Below, one piece after another: positions 1 to 8,118 of a DNA stretch of 27,170 nt (position 1 is the first letter of the stretch; each line of letters opens with the position of its first letter). Origin of the DNA: an uncultured Clostridia bacterium (GTDB taxonomy: Bacteria; Bacillota; Clostridia; UBA1381); the NCBI GenBank assembly GCA_934486495.1, contig CAKSPW010000025.1, positions 1-27,170 of the forward strand. The letters are read 5' to 3'. The notes below the pieces were generated by a model. It ran no database searches. It worked only from the letters and a program-made list of their open reading frames with translations, and was not told the DNA's origin. Position numbers and translations under genes: made by a program.

Positions 1-97
1 CTACGGCGGGGCGGATACCGTTGTGTGTCGGGCGCACGGATATGTTGATGAGATTGTTGAGTATATCAAAGAAAACGATATGATAGAACATAGATAG
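1..97 (+). CDS. C-terminal end of an unidentified protein (partial)
   Basis: An open frame enters from the left edge (first full codon at position 2) and stops at TAG 95-97. About 31 residues are visible, ending in an acidic, helix-like tail (...VDEIVEYIKENDMIEHR). No domain can be named from so little sequence. The stop lies 45 nt upstream of the LacI-family gene on the same strand and I see no terminator in the gap, so the two may be co-transcribed. The regulator would then sit directly behind the last gene of the operon it may control; that link is inference. Confidence 0.55.
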   Translation, partial: YGGADTVVCRAHGYVDEIVEYIKENDMIEHR

Positions 98-142
98 TAA
101 TTTAAGACTGTCGGAACGCCGTCATATAAGGAGCAAACGTAA

Positions 143-1138
143 ATGAAAATAACACAGCAGGAGATTGCAAATGCGCTTTCTCTTTCAAGAAATACAGTTT
201 CAAAGGCATTGAAAAACGATATATTGGTTTCGCCGGAAACGATACAGCGTGTACAGGAATACGCACGGAAAAACAACTATTATAATGCGCACGAAAACAG
301 CGGCGGGAAATTTGTTTCTTTGATTATGCACAATTCCGTGGCTAAGGACAATTTTTTCTGGCCCGTTGTGATTCGGGGAATTGAAAAAACGCTGGCAGAG
401 CTTAGGTACGGACTGACTATTTCGTTTGTTGACAGTATGGATGATGTTGCCGTTGATAACGGTATGGCAGGTTACTTGATGATGGGTATGTTCTCTGATG
501 ACGATTATTACAAGGCGGCAAAAAGAATTCAAAGTCCGCTTGTGCTTATTGATATTTCAAGCAAAATCCCGCTCAACGAATTGCAAAGGGATATTGTGAT
601 GATGGAAAATGCCGAGAGTGTGCGAAAGCTTACAAATCATATGATTTCTCTCGGGCATACAAAAATCGGATTTGTGGGGAATACGTCCGCAAGAAGCGTT
701 TACGACAGATATCGGGGATATAAGCGTGCCATGATAGATAACGAGCTTAAAATCAAGAAAAAATACTGTCTTTTGAATTTTTCGCATCAGTATGACAGTC
801 AGACCGAGGACTCGATTCTTTATTGGTTCAGCCGTTTTGATAAGTCCGATTTGCCGACTGCTTTTGTATGTGCCAACGATTCTATTGCGGATAATATAAG
901 GCAGTGGTGCAATCAATATTTCGGCTTTGACGTTCCGGGTGACGTGTCGGTTTCGGGATTTGACAATCTTGAAGAAAAAGGATTTACAACAGTTCATTGC
1001 TTTAAATATGAAATGGGACAGCGTGCGGCGGAGGAGCTTGTGTGGAGAATACAAAATCCCGACCGGCCTTATGAAATAATTCGTGTCGGAACAAAGGTTG
1101 TTTTAAGAGATACAATCTCAAAGCCTCGCAGTATTTAA
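143..1138 (+). CDS. LacI-family transcriptional regulator
   Basis: A 331-residue DNA-binding regulator of the LacI/GalR type. Residues 1-22 form the typical N-terminal helix-turn-helix (ITQQEIANALSLSRNTVSKAL), followed by a hinge region near residues 45-55. The rest matches a periplasmic-binding-protein-like sensor domain, with a late segment (VCANDSIADNIRQW, then VPGDVSVSGFDN) that is characteristic of the family's C-terminal lobe. The length is normal for LacI proteins. The start ATG follows a good ribosome binding site (AAGGAG, about 130). Such proteins normally repress sugar-utilisation genes and release DNA on binding a sugar or sugar phosphate; the ligand cannot be read here. The partial gene just upstream is the most likely linked target. 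The convergent transporter downstream is a less likely one. Confidence 0.9.
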   Translation: MKITQQEIANALSLSRNTVSKALKNDILVSPETIQRVQEYARKNNYYNAHENSGGKFVSLIMHNSVAKDNFFWPVVIRGIEKTLAELRYGLTISFVDSMDDVAVDNGMAGYLMMGMFSDDDYYKAAKRIQSPLVLIDISSKIPLNELQRDIVMMENAESVRKLTNHMISLGHTKIGFVGNTSARSVYDRYRGYKRAMIDNELKIKKKYCLLNFSHQYDSQTEDSILYWFSRFDKSDLPTAFVCANDSIADNIRQWCNQYFGFDVPGDVSVSGFDNLEEKGFTTVHCFKYEMGQRAAEELVWRIQNPDRPYEIIRVGTKVVLRDTISKPRSI

Positions 1139-1150
1139 TACGAAAACCAA

Positions 1151-1198
1151 AAAAAATCACCGCTAACATCCTGAAAATCGGGGTGTGCGGTGTTTTTT
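1151..1198. terminator. Bidirectional intrinsic terminator between convergent genes
   Basis: CACCGC (1158-1163) pairs with GCGGTG (1187-1192). The stem has an A-tract on its left (1151-1156) and TTTTTT on its right (1193-1198), so it can stop transcription from both the LacI-family gene (+) and the EamA transporter gene (-). The 23-nt loop is long for a terminator. Confidence 0.65.
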
Positions 1199-1231
1199 CG
1201 GAAAAGTGCGGCATTGATGTTTTTTGTCATT

Positions 1232-2092
1232 TTAAATAAGCAAAAGAAGTGTTCCGGCTGTTAAAAGCACAAGTCCGGACGCTGATTTTTTTGTAAGCCT
1301 TTCTTTTAAAACAATGCGTGAAAAGGCTATTGTAACCAGAATACTCAGTTTATCTATCGGCGCAACAATGCTTGCCTGACCGTCACGCAGAGCTTTATAA
1401 TAGCAAAGCCACGAAAGTCCGGTGGTTATTCCCGAAAGTACAAGAAAGGCAAAATCTTTTTTTGAAGCGGTTTTTATGTTGCCGCTGCCCTCACGCACGA
1501 TTGCGGTGCACCATGCCGGAATAAGAACAACGATTGTGCGGATTGCCGTGCCGAGTGAGGAATTTATACCCGAAACACCTAGTTTGCCAAGGATTGACGT
1601 AAGTGCGGCAAATATCGCCGACAGAACCGCCCAAACAAGATAATTTGACTTAAAAGAGGCGCTGCCTTGCTCCTTCTTATTTTCAATCATCATATATGTA
1701 CCGAGTGCAATCAAAACCATGCAAATTACTTTGAGAACCGTTATTTTTTCGTGCAGAAAAATAAAAGCAATTATCATTGTCAAAATCGTACTTGATTTAT
1801 CGATAGGCACAACCTTGTTGACGTCGCCGATTTTAAGTGCTTTAAAATAGCAAAGCCATGACCCTCCCGTTGCAAGTCCCGACAGTACGAGAAATAAAAC
1901 TGTTTTTGCGCTTAGATTCGGAACGTCTTTTTCACCGCCGAACAGGAAAACAACAATCCATGAAAAAATCAAAACAACAACCGTTCTTATTGCGGTGGCG
2001 GTGTCAGAGCCTACGTTTTTGACCCCGATTTTTGATAAAATTGTTGTTATTCCGGCAAAAAGTGCCGAAAGAAGTGCAAATATAACCCACAT
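1232..2092 (-). CDS. EamA/DMT-family membrane transporter
   Basis: A 286-residue, very hydrophobic protein with about ten predicted membrane segments, as expected for the drug/metabolite transporter superfamily (EamA). It shows a clear internal duplication. The segment starting LLSALFAGITTILSKIGV near the N-terminus recurs as VLSAIFAALTSILGKLGV in the second half. FLVLSGLATGGSWLCYFKAL is likewise echoed by FLVLSGITTGLSWLCYYKAL. Both halves keep TAIRT and PIDK motifs. The two-repeat architecture is standard for the family, but the similarity between halves is unusually high. The start ATG (2092-2090) follows AAGAAGG on the minus strand. Family members export or import small metabolites across the cytoplasmic membrane; the substrate is unknown. 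It is transcribed alone and converges on the LacI-family gene. Confidence 0.88.
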   Translation of the reverse strand: MWVIFALLSALFAGITTILSKIGVKNVGSDTATAIRTVVVLIFSWIVVFLFGGEKDVPNLSAKTVLFLVLSGLATGGSWLCYFKALKIGDVNKVVPIDKSSTILTMIIAFIFLHEKITVLKVICMVLIALGTYMMIENKKEQGSASFKSNYLVWAVLSAIFAALTSILGKLGVSGINSSLGTAIRTIVVLIPAWCTAIVREGSGNIKTASKKDFAFLVLSGITTGLSWLCYYKALRDGQASIVAPIDKLSILVTIAFSRIVLKERLTKKSASGLVLLTAGTLLLLI

Positions 2093-2287
2093 ATTAAAAC
2101 CTTCTTTTTAATTCGTGCGGCTTTAAGCATAATATCTGCCGCAACGCATTGTTTGGTTTTATTTTATCACAACTGCTTGAAAATTGCAAGTGCTTTTATA
2201 TGCAATTTAAACCCGGAAATTTACTGTTTTTAATATGTATGAGTTTTGAGTTAATAAGATTTAAACATAAAAGTAACAAAATGTATA

Positions 2288-2316
2288 TTGATTATTTAAT
2301 ATTAATGTGTTATAAT
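2288..2316 (+). promoter_or_regulatory. Sigma-A-type promoter for the transglutaminase-like gene
   Basis: TTGATT (2288-2293), 17-bp spacer, TATAAT (2311-2316), about 50 nt upstream of the start codon. The rest of the 275-bp gap between the transporter and this gene is AT-rich and shows no further gene. Confidence 0.75.
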
Positions 2317-2367
2317 ATTTATGCCGATATAAATTGCGGCACGAAACTATAATAAGGAACGATTATT

Positions 2368-3540
2368 TTGAAGACTTTTATAAAGCGATTTACATTATTC
2401 GCATTTATTTTGTTTTTTGCATTATATTTGATTAATTCGGAAACAAGCTTTTTTAAAAGCTTCTCCGCAAATTTCCCCGAAATATCCGAAAAATACCCCG
2501 AGGTGTCGAGCGCAGCGGAGGATTTATCGGCTTTTTTGTCACGCATTCCGTCAATGTCACAGCTTGCGGCGCATATAACGAACGAGAAAATGCCGCTTTC
2601 TCCCGAGGAGGCGGCGGATAACGAGTATATAAAAAACAGTCCGTTTTTGAATTTTTACGATAGGGAATGTGTTGCTGTTTCGCTAAATGACGATAATACG
2701 GTATCCGTTTTCGGTGCGTGCGGTACAACTGCCAATTTAATAGTAAGAATTACAAGCGGTGCAACGGTTTTAAGTGAAACGTATGTTGCGGCAGATACGG
2801 ATTTTAAGTTTTCAAAGAGAATAGAAATTCCAAAAACGGACGCTGAAAAGCTGAGTATCGAGGTGTTTGGCGGAGAAAGACGTTTCGGAAATTACAACGG
2901 CTGGGTGAACGATTACGTTTATATAGAGAAACAAAGCGGAAAATGGGTAATGTACCGCTCTCCCGTTGCCGAAAAAAACAGCGAACTGTATGCGCAAAAA
3001 CGTTCAAAATCGTTAAAGGCAACGGCGGCTGTACAGTCGGACAGTCAAAGCATAAAGTCGGTTGCCGAACAGCTGACGCAGAATGTGCAGACGGATTACG
3101 AAAAGCTTTTGAAAATTCATGACTGGATTTGCAGGTATGTTCATTATGATTATGACAGCCTCTCAAGCGGCAAGGTTGCGCCGTATGTATCGACGGAGGT
3201 TTTAAAAACGCAAAAAGCCGTTTGTCTCGGATATGCCAATTTGTATGCCGCACTTTGCAGAAGTATAGGCATTCCGTGCAATGTTGTTACGGGTTATGCT
3301 CTTGGAATTTCGTCGGGCAGCAGTGAGTGGAACAGTGAGATTATAAACGGAAACGAGGAAAATCATGCATGGAATGAGGCATATGTCGACGGCAGATGGA
3401 TTATAATAGATGCTACGTGGGACACATACAACAGCATTGAAAACGGACACATGAAAAAGGGCAGTCATATTTCGCATCTTTATTTTGACGCCAACATAGA
3501 TTTTTTCAGCAATAATCACAAAATTATGAAATACGAGTGA
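2368..3540 (+). CDS. Membrane-anchored transglutaminase-like protein
   Basis: A 390-residue protein starting at TTG 2368, chosen because AAGGA (2354-2358) sits 9 nt upstream. Residues 5-22 form one hydrophobic segment after a basic start, so it is probably exported and anchored, or a lipid-free signal-anchor protein. A linker and a beta-rich middle region follow. Residues about 230-380 match a transglutaminase-like core: YEKLLKIHDWICRYVHYDYD, then the putative nucleophile Cys286 (KAVCLGYANLYAALC), His333 (ENHAWNEAYV) and Asp348 (IIIDATWD), in the Cys-His-Asp order of the family. Such proteins act as cysteine peptidases or amide-modifying enzymes. The target is unknown, but an extracellular peptide or cell-wall substrate is plausible. 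It is monocistronic, with its own promoter and a hairpin at the stop codon. Confidence 0.85.
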   Translation: MKTFIKRFTLFAFILFFALYLINSETSFFKSFSANFPEISEKYPEVSSAAEDLSAFLSRIPSMSQLAAHITNEKMPLSPEEAADNEYIKNSPFLNFYDRECVAVSLNDDNTVSVFGACGTTANLIVRITSGATVLSETYVAADTDFKFSKRIEIPKTDAEKLSIEVFGGERRFGNYNGWVNDYVYIEKQSGKWVMYRSPVAEKNSELYAQKRSKSLKATAAVQSDSQSIKSVAEQLTQNVQTDYEKLLKIHDWICRYVHYDYDSLSSGKVAPYVSTEVLKTQKAVCLGYANLYAALCRSIGIPCNVVTGYALGISSGSSEWNSEIINGNEENHAWNEAYVDGRWIIIDATWDTYNSIENGHMKKGSHISHLYFDANIDFFSNNHKIMKYE

Positions 3541-3568
3541 TTTTTGTGTAACAATGCACAAAAATCAC
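3537..3568 (+). terminator. Perfect 12-bp hairpin overlapping the stop codon
   Basis: GTGATTTTTGTG (3537-3548) and CACAAAAATCAC (3557-3568) are exact inverted complements around an 8-nt loop. The left arm contains the TGA stop of the transglutaminase-like gene. There is no T-run after it, so as a terminator it is atypical. A role in protecting the mRNA 3' end is an alternative. Confidence 0.5.
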
Positions 3569-3587
3569 CGTTAATCAAAAAAACGTC

Positions 3588-3617
3588 TTGACAATTTGCA
3601 AAGCTGTGTGATATAAT
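3588..3617 (+). promoter_or_regulatory. Sigma-A promoter of the pheST T-box transcript
   Basis: Consensus TTGACA (3588-3593), an 18-bp spacer with TGTG just before the -10, and TATAAT (3612-3617). The predicted start is near 3624, which places the whole T-box leader in the transcript. Confidence 0.85.
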
Positions 3618-3623
3618 GATGTA

Positions 3624-3893
3624 AATGCGATGATGGGGCAAAGTAAATCATGACAAGACGCATAAAGAGAGCGGGAATCGGCGGCTGTAAGTTTCCGTAT
3701 GCGTGCATTGATTGAAATTTCACCTCGGAGCTGCATGGGTGAAGCTTATTTGTGTGTAGCCTTTGCCGGATCTGCAAGCGTTAAATTGCATATGTTGAGA
3801 GTTTGTCCGATAGGGCAAAAATGCGGGTGGTACCGCGGAGTAGGTAATACTTCGTCCCGAGTCGCGCTTTTGGCGGCTTGAGGACGTTTTTTT
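3624..3893 (+). promoter_or_regulatory. T-box riboswitch, tRNA-Phe-responsive
   Basis: The leader carries the diagnostic T-box sequence GGGTGGTACCGCG (3825-3837), which pairs with the free CCA end of uncharged tRNA. In stem I, the GAAA-TTTC-ACC context places the specifier codon TTC (Phe) at 3719-3721, followed by the usual A. AGAGAG near 3666-3671 fits the conserved stem I loop region. A terminator follows the T-box. Known mechanism: uncharged tRNA-Phe stabilises the antiterminator, so the synthetase genes are read when charging falls. The UUC specifier agrees with the pheS and pheT genes directly downstream. Confidence 0.92.
3853..3893 (+). terminator. T-box-controlled terminator
   Basis: The left arm from CGTCC (3853-3857) pairs with the right arm ending GGACG (3882-3886), with one bulged A and two G-U pairs, followed by TTTTTTT (3887-3893). 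It lies 16 nt after the T-box sequence, as expected for the mutually exclusive terminator/antiterminator pair. Confidence 0.85.
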
Positions 3894-3921
3894 GTGCTTT
3901 TACGGAAAAATGTCTTTTGTG

Positions 3922-3943
3922 CAGCCGCACGGCTGTTTTATTT
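3922..3943 (+). terminator. Second terminator-like hairpin before pheS
   Basis: CAGCC (3922-3926) pairs with GGCTG (3931-3935) around GCAC, followed by TTTTATTT. The stem is short. It lies between the T-box terminator and the pheS ribosome binding site, where a further stop signal is not needed. Confidence 0.35.
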
Positions 3944-3968
3944 CTATAAAGAAAGGATTTGGTTTCAG

Positions 3969-4988
3969 GTGAAAGAGAAAATTGAGAAAATTAAAGAGCT
4001 TGTCGAGCAAAACCTTAAAAATGCTAATGACCTTGATTTGCTTGAAAATATCCGAATTAAGTTTCTCGGAAAAAAGGGTGAATTGACGGCTGTTCTTAAG
4101 GGTATGGGCGGCTTGCCGGCGGAGGAGCGTCCGATAATCGGTGCAATGGCAAACGAGGTGCGCGCATTCCTTGAAAAGGAAATTGACGAAAAAAAAGCGG
4201 AACTTACATCAAAGCTTCGTGATGCAAAGCTTAAAGCAGAGGTTATTGACGTTACAATGCCCGGCAAAAAGCAGGATATGGGCAGCCTTCATCCGCTTAC
4301 GGCTACAATGAATACGGTTAAAGATATTTTCCTCGGCATGGGCTTTGAAATTGCCGAAGGCCCTGAGGTTGAAACGGATTATTACAACTTTGAGGCGCTT
4401 AATCTTCCCAAAAACCACCCGGCACGCGATACGCAGGATACTTTCTATATTAATGATAATGTTGTTCTCCGTACACAAACGTCACCCATGCAGGTGCGTG
4501 TTATGGAAAAACAAAAGCCGCCTATTCGTGTTTTGGCACCGGGCAGGGTTTACAGAAGCGACGCTGTTGACGCAACTCATTCTCCGATGTTTCATCAGAT
4601 AGAGGGACTTGTTGTTGACAAAGGCGTTACAATGGCAGACCTTAAGGGTACTCTTGAAACATTTATCAAAAAACTTTACGGTAACGATGCAAAGGTAAGA
4701 TTTCGTCCGCATCACTTCCCGTTTACGGAGCCGTCCGCCGAGGTTGACGTTTCGTGCTTTGTGTGCGGAGGAGAGGGCTGTCGTGTATGTAAGGGCGAGG
4801 GCTGGATTGAGATTCTCGGCTGCGGTATGGTTCATCCGAAAGTGCTTGAAAACTGCGGAATTGACCCCGAGATTTATTCGGGATTTGCTTTCGGCGTCGG
4901 ACTTGAGCGTATTGCAATGCGTAAATATGATATAGACGATATGCGTCTTTTCTTTGAAAATGACGTGAGATTTTTAAAACAGTTTTAA
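3969..4988 (+). CDS. pheS: Phenylalanyl-tRNA synthetase alpha subunit
   Basis: Catalytic subunit of the alpha2-beta2 enzyme that charges tRNA-Phe. I chose the GTG start at 3969 because AAAGGA (3952-3957) lies upstream and it gives 339 residues, the usual length; an ATG at 3894 would add 25 unlikely residues inside the terminator region. An N-terminal coiled-coil helix pair (about 1-85) binds tRNA. The class II aminoacyl-tRNA synthetase core follows, with motif 2 (RVYRSDAVDATHSPMFHQIEG) and motif 3 near the C-terminus (GFAFGVGLERIAMRKY). Four cysteines (263, 266, 271, 274) in CFVCGGEGCRVC could bind zinc, as seen in a subset of bacterial PheS proteins. pheT follows after 18 nt, and both lie under T-box control. 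Confidence 0.97.
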   Translation: MKEKIEKIKELVEQNLKNANDLDLLENIRIKFLGKKGELTAVLKGMGGLPAEERPIIGAMANEVRAFLEKEIDEKKAELTSKLRDAKLKAEVIDVTMPGKKQDMGSLHPLTATMNTVKDIFLGMGFEIAEGPEVETDYYNFEALNLPKNHPARDTQDTFYINDNVVLRTQTSPMQVRVMEKQKPPIRVLAPGRVYRSDAVDATHSPMFHQIEGLVVDKGVTMADLKGTLETFIKKLYGNDAKVRFRPHHFPFTEPSAEVDVSCFVCGGEGCRVCKGEGWIEILGCGMVHPKVLENCGIDPEIYSGFAFGVGLERIAMRKYDIDDMRLFFENDVRFLKQF

Positions 4989-5006
4989 AGAAAGGATTGA
5001 TATATA

Positions 5007-7388
5007 ATGAAATTACCTCTCAGTTGGCTTGATGACTATACGGATATTTCCGAAGTATCACCGCTCGAGTATTCGCATAAAATGACAATGAGCGGCTCAA
5101 AGGTTGAGAGCATTATCGATATGGGTGCGGAGCTTGATAAGGTCGTGACGGGAAAAATACTCAGTATTGAGCCGCACACGGATTCCGATCACCTTGTTAT
5201 TTGCCAAATAGATGTTGGTAATGAGGTTTTGCAAATTGTAACGGGTGCACCGAATGTAAAGGTTGGACAAATAGTTCCCGTGGCGCTTCACGGTTCGACA
5301 CTTCCGGGCGGAGTGCATATTAAAAAAGGTAAGCTGCGAGGCGTGGAGTCGTGCGGTATGCTATGCTCGCATGAGGAACTCGGAATTACCGCCGAGGAGC
5401 TTGGCTATGAACCCGAATACGGAATACTTGTTTTGCCGGAGAATACGGAGATTGGCGTTGACATTAAGAAAATTTTCGGACTTGACGATACCGTTATTGA
5501 TTTTGAAATAACATCAAACCGTCCCGACTGTTTCAGTATAATCGGTCTTGCACGTGAAACGGCGGCAACATTTAATAAGCCGTTTAATCTTAAAAAGCCT
5601 GTTTGTTCATCAAACGGTGAGGATATAAACGATTATATAAGCGTAGACGTTCAAAACACAGAAAAGTGTATGAGATATACGGCGAAGATGGTTAAAAACG
5701 TTAAAATAGGCCCGTCGCCGGAGTGGATGGTACATCGGCTTAAGGCGTGCGGAATACGTTCGATTAACAATATTGTCGATATTACAAACTATGTTCTGCT
5801 CGAATACGGTCAGCCTATGCACGCTTTTGATTTGAGGGATTTGGAGTCAAAGAAGATAATAGTTCGTTCGGCAAATGACGGCGAAATCATTAAAACTCTT
5901 GACGAAAACGACAGAAAGCTTACAAGTGATGATCTTGTTATTGCGGACGGAGAAAGAGCCGTTGCAATAGCCGGAGTAATGGGCGGCTTTAATTCCGAGG
6001 TTAAGTCGGATACAACTGCGGTTGTCTTTGAGTCGGCAACATTTGACGGCACAAGCGTCAGACTGACGGCGCAAAAAATCGGACTCAGAACGGAAGCGTC
6101 GTCAAGATATGAAAAAGGTCTTGATGTATACAATACAATGCCGGCTGCCGAGCGTGCCTGCCAGCTTGTTGAGGAGCTTGGCTGCGGTGAGGTTGTAGGC
6201 GGAGTTATAGATGTGTTCCCGACCGAAAAAGAGCCGACAAAGCTGCTTTTAAGACCCGATAAAATAAACGCTTTTCTCGGAACGGATGTACCTGCCGAAA
6301 AAATGCTCGAAATCTTACGCACACTCGAATTTGAAATTGACGAAAAAACAATGATGATTACCGCACCGAGCTTCAGACCCGATATAGTGGGTGAGGCGGA
6401 CGTTGCAGAGGAAATAGCACGTTTTTGGGGTTATGATATTATTCCGACAACAGCGCTCAAGGGAGAAACAACCGTCGGAATGAAAAACGAAAAACAACTT
6501 GCCTGCGATAATATAAGCGATACGCTTACAGCACAGGGATATTATGAAATATGCACGTATGCGTGGACATCTCCGTCTGTATTTGACAAGCTTTCGGTTG
6601 CAAAAGACAGTGAGCTCAGAAATACCGTTGTTATCACCAACCCGCTCGGTGAGGACAGCTCGGTTATGAGAACGACAACGATTGACAGTATGCTTGACTG
6701 CCTTGCAAGAAACTATAATTACAGAAATGAAAGCGCAAAGCTTTTTGAAATCGGAAGAGTGTATATTCCCACAGGTGACGTGCTTCCCGATGAAAAGGTT
6801 ATTGTAACTGTCGGTATGTACGGAGAAAAATATGATTTTTACAATATAAAGGGTGCGTGCGAGACTGTTCTTGAAAAGATGAACGTAAAGAGGATTGCGT
6901 TTGCGGCGTGCAGAGATAATGCGACATATCACCCGGGAAGAACGGCGGATATTTATGCCGGCGGCGAAAAGATAGGTACTGTCGGACAGATTCATCCCGT
7001 TGTTGCCGAAAGATACGGTATAAGCGCACCGCTTTACGTGGCTGAAATTTCGCTTGAGGGAATACTTTCTCATTCAAGCAGCGATGTGAAGTATAAGCAG
7101 CTGCCGAAATTCCCTGCCGCAACACGTGATATTGCAATGCTTGTTGATATTGACGTACCCGTTGCGGAGCTTGAAAAAATTATAGTTAAAAACGGCGGAG
7201 GACTGCTTGAGTCGGTTAATTTATTTGACGTTTACACCGGAAAGCAAATCCCCGACGGAAAGAAGAGCGTTGCCTATTCGGTTGTATTCAGAGCGTCTGA
7301 CAGAAGTCTTACGACAGAGGAAGTAAATGATGTGTTTGAGAAGATTTTGTCGGGGCTTGAAAAGAACGTAAGCGCACAGCTCAGATAA
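5007..7388 (+). CDS. pheT: Phenylalanyl-tRNA synthetase beta subunit
   Basis: A 793-residue beta subunit, normal for the family. The order is an N-terminal EMAP/tRNA-binding OB domain (about 40-150, with VTGAPNVKVGQIVPVAL), the B3/B4 editing region (about 210-385, with RSINNIVDITNYVLLEYGQPMHAFD), a B5 domain (about 400-475, ending at EEIARFWGYD), a synthetase-like core, and a C-terminal anticodon-binding FDX-ACB domain (about 700-793, starting YKQLPKFPAATRDIA). It binds and orients tRNA-Phe and, through B3/B4, hydrolyses mischarged Tyr-tRNA-Phe. AAAGGA sits 12 nt before the ATG. It is co-transcribed with pheS and probably with the nucleosidase gene 23 nt downstream. Confidence 0.97.
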   Translation: MKLPLSWLDDYTDISEVSPLEYSHKMTMSGSKVESIIDMGAELDKVVTGKILSIEPHTDSDHLVICQIDVGNEVLQIVTGAPNVKVGQIVPVALHGSTLPGGVHIKKGKLRGVESCGMLCSHEELGITAEELGYEPEYGILVLPENTEIGVDIKKIFGLDDTVIDFEITSNRPDCFSIIGLARETAATFNKPFNLKKPVCSSNGEDINDYISVDVQNTEKCMRYTAKMVKNVKIGPSPEWMVHRLKACGIRSINNIVDITNYVLLEYGQPMHAFDLRDLESKKIIVRSANDGEIIKTLDENDRKLTSDDLVIADGERAVAIAGVMGGFNSEVKSDTTAVVFESATFDGTSVRLTAQKIGLRTEASSRYEKGLDVYNTMPAAERACQLVEELGCGEVVGGVIDVFPTEKEPTKLLLRPDKINAFLGTDVPAEKMLEILRTLEFEIDEKTMMITAPSFRPDIVGEADVAEEIARFWGYDIIPTTALKGETTVGMKNEKQLACDNISDTLTAQGYYEICTYAWTSPSVFDKLSVAKDSELRNTVVITNPLGEDSSVMRTTTIDSMLDCLARNYNYRNESAKLFEIGRVYIPTGDVLPDEKVIVTVGMYGEKYDFYNIKGACETVLEKMNVKRIAFAACRDNATYHPGRTADIYAGGEKIGTVGQIHPVVAERYGISAPLYVAEISLEGILSHSSSDVKYKQLPKFPAATRDIAMLVDIDVPVAELEKIIVKNGGGLLESVNLFDVYTGKQIPDGKKSVAYSVVFRASDRSLTTEEVNDVFEKILSGLEKNVSAQLR

Positions 7389-7411
7389 GCAATCGGAAAC
7401 GGAGATTTTTT

Positions 7412-8095
7412 ATGGTAGGAATTATAGGTGCAACCGATTTTGAAATGAAAGAGCTTCTTGAAAGCGAACTTGAAATCAGCGAAAAAAAGGAAATAGGCGG
7501 ATATACGTTTTATGTAGGTACGTTATTCGGTAAAAGCGTTGTGGCGTCGAAGTGCGGAATAGGCAAGGTTTTTGCTGCTTGTTGTGCACAAACCATGCTT
7601 ATGAATTTTGACGTTGATTATATATTGAACTGCGGAGCGGCAGGCGGACTTATACCGCAGCTGCACCGTGGCGACGCTGTAATTTGCGAAAAAGCCGTTC
7701 AGTATGATATGGACACAACTGCATTCGGAGATCCGCTCGGATTGATTTCGGGAATTAATGTTGTAAAGCTGCCGGTTGAGGTTAATTCGTCTTTGGCGGA
7801 TATGCTCAAAGAAGAGGGCATAGGGTGTATTATCGGCGAATGTGCAACGGCTGACTGCTTCTGTACAAAAGATGATGTTAAGGAGCTTTTGAAAACACAT
7901 TTCGGATGCTCATGCGTTGATATGGAATGTGGTGCGCTTGCGCAGATTTGTTATGTAAACGGCGCTAAGCTCGAGTCGATAAAGATAATATCAGACGGTG
8001 CCGATTCGCAGTCTGCCGATGAGTATGACGAGTACACCGGAAGTGTTGGAAAACGTGTTTGTGATATTTTAAAAATCAGACTAACCAAATGCTGA
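7412..8095 (+). CDS. mtnN: 5'-methylthioadenosine/S-adenosylhomocysteine nucleosidase family protein
   Basis: A 227-residue cytosolic nucleosidase of the MTAN (Pfs) branch of the purine nucleoside phosphorylase superfamily. It would cleave adenine from methylthioadenosine or S-adenosylhomocysteine, thereby clearing methylation by-products and feeding autoinducer-2 or methionine salvage. Family residues are present: the early acid Glu11 (ATDFEMKELL), GIGKVFAA, NCGAAGGL, the ribose-binding pair Met171-Glu172, and the catalytic Asp195 in ISDGAD. The usual MEGAA run reads MECGA here, a minor change beside the key Glu. It starts 23 nt after pheT with a GGAG-type ribosome binding site, so it likely shares the T-box transcript. 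That is an unusual partner for a synthetase operon. A related nucleosidase specificity cannot be excluded. Confidence 0.85.
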   Translation: MVGIIGATDFEMKELLESELEISEKKEIGGYTFYVGTLFGKSVVASKCGIGKVFAACCAQTMLMNFDVDYILNCGAAGGLIPQLHRGDAVICEKAVQYDMDTTAFGDPLGLISGINVVKLPVEVNSSLADMLKEEGIGCIIGECATADCFCTKDDVKELLKTHFGCSCVDMECGALAQICYVNGAKLESIKIISDGADSQSADEYDEYTGSVGKRVCDILKIRLTKC

Positions 8096-8118
8096 AAAAT
8101 ACATAATATTGAAGTCAA

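Noticed and set aside
557..1054. Minus-strand frame opposite the LacI-family gene
   Set aside because: Fully antisense to a well-supported gene, with no ribosome binding site or family features.
2149..2352. 67-codon plus-strand frame in the gap before the transglutaminase-like gene
   Set aside because: No ribosome binding site, AT-driven composition, and it overlaps the clear promoter at 2288-2316.
3699..3881. 60-codon plus-strand frame
   Set aside because: It lies inside the T-box leader, whose conserved RNA sequence explains the stretch; no suitable ribosome binding site.
3894..3968. N-terminal extension of pheS from an upstream ATG
   Set aside because: The GTG at 3969 has a ribosome binding site and gives the normal length; the extension would translate part of the attenuator region.
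6315..7073. Long minus-strand frame (252 codons) opposite pheT
   Set aside because: It lies wholly inside pheT, has no recognisable domain, and its composition is that of a shadow of the real gene's codon pattern. The same holds for minus frames at 5810-6322, 18703-19386 and 23474-24202.
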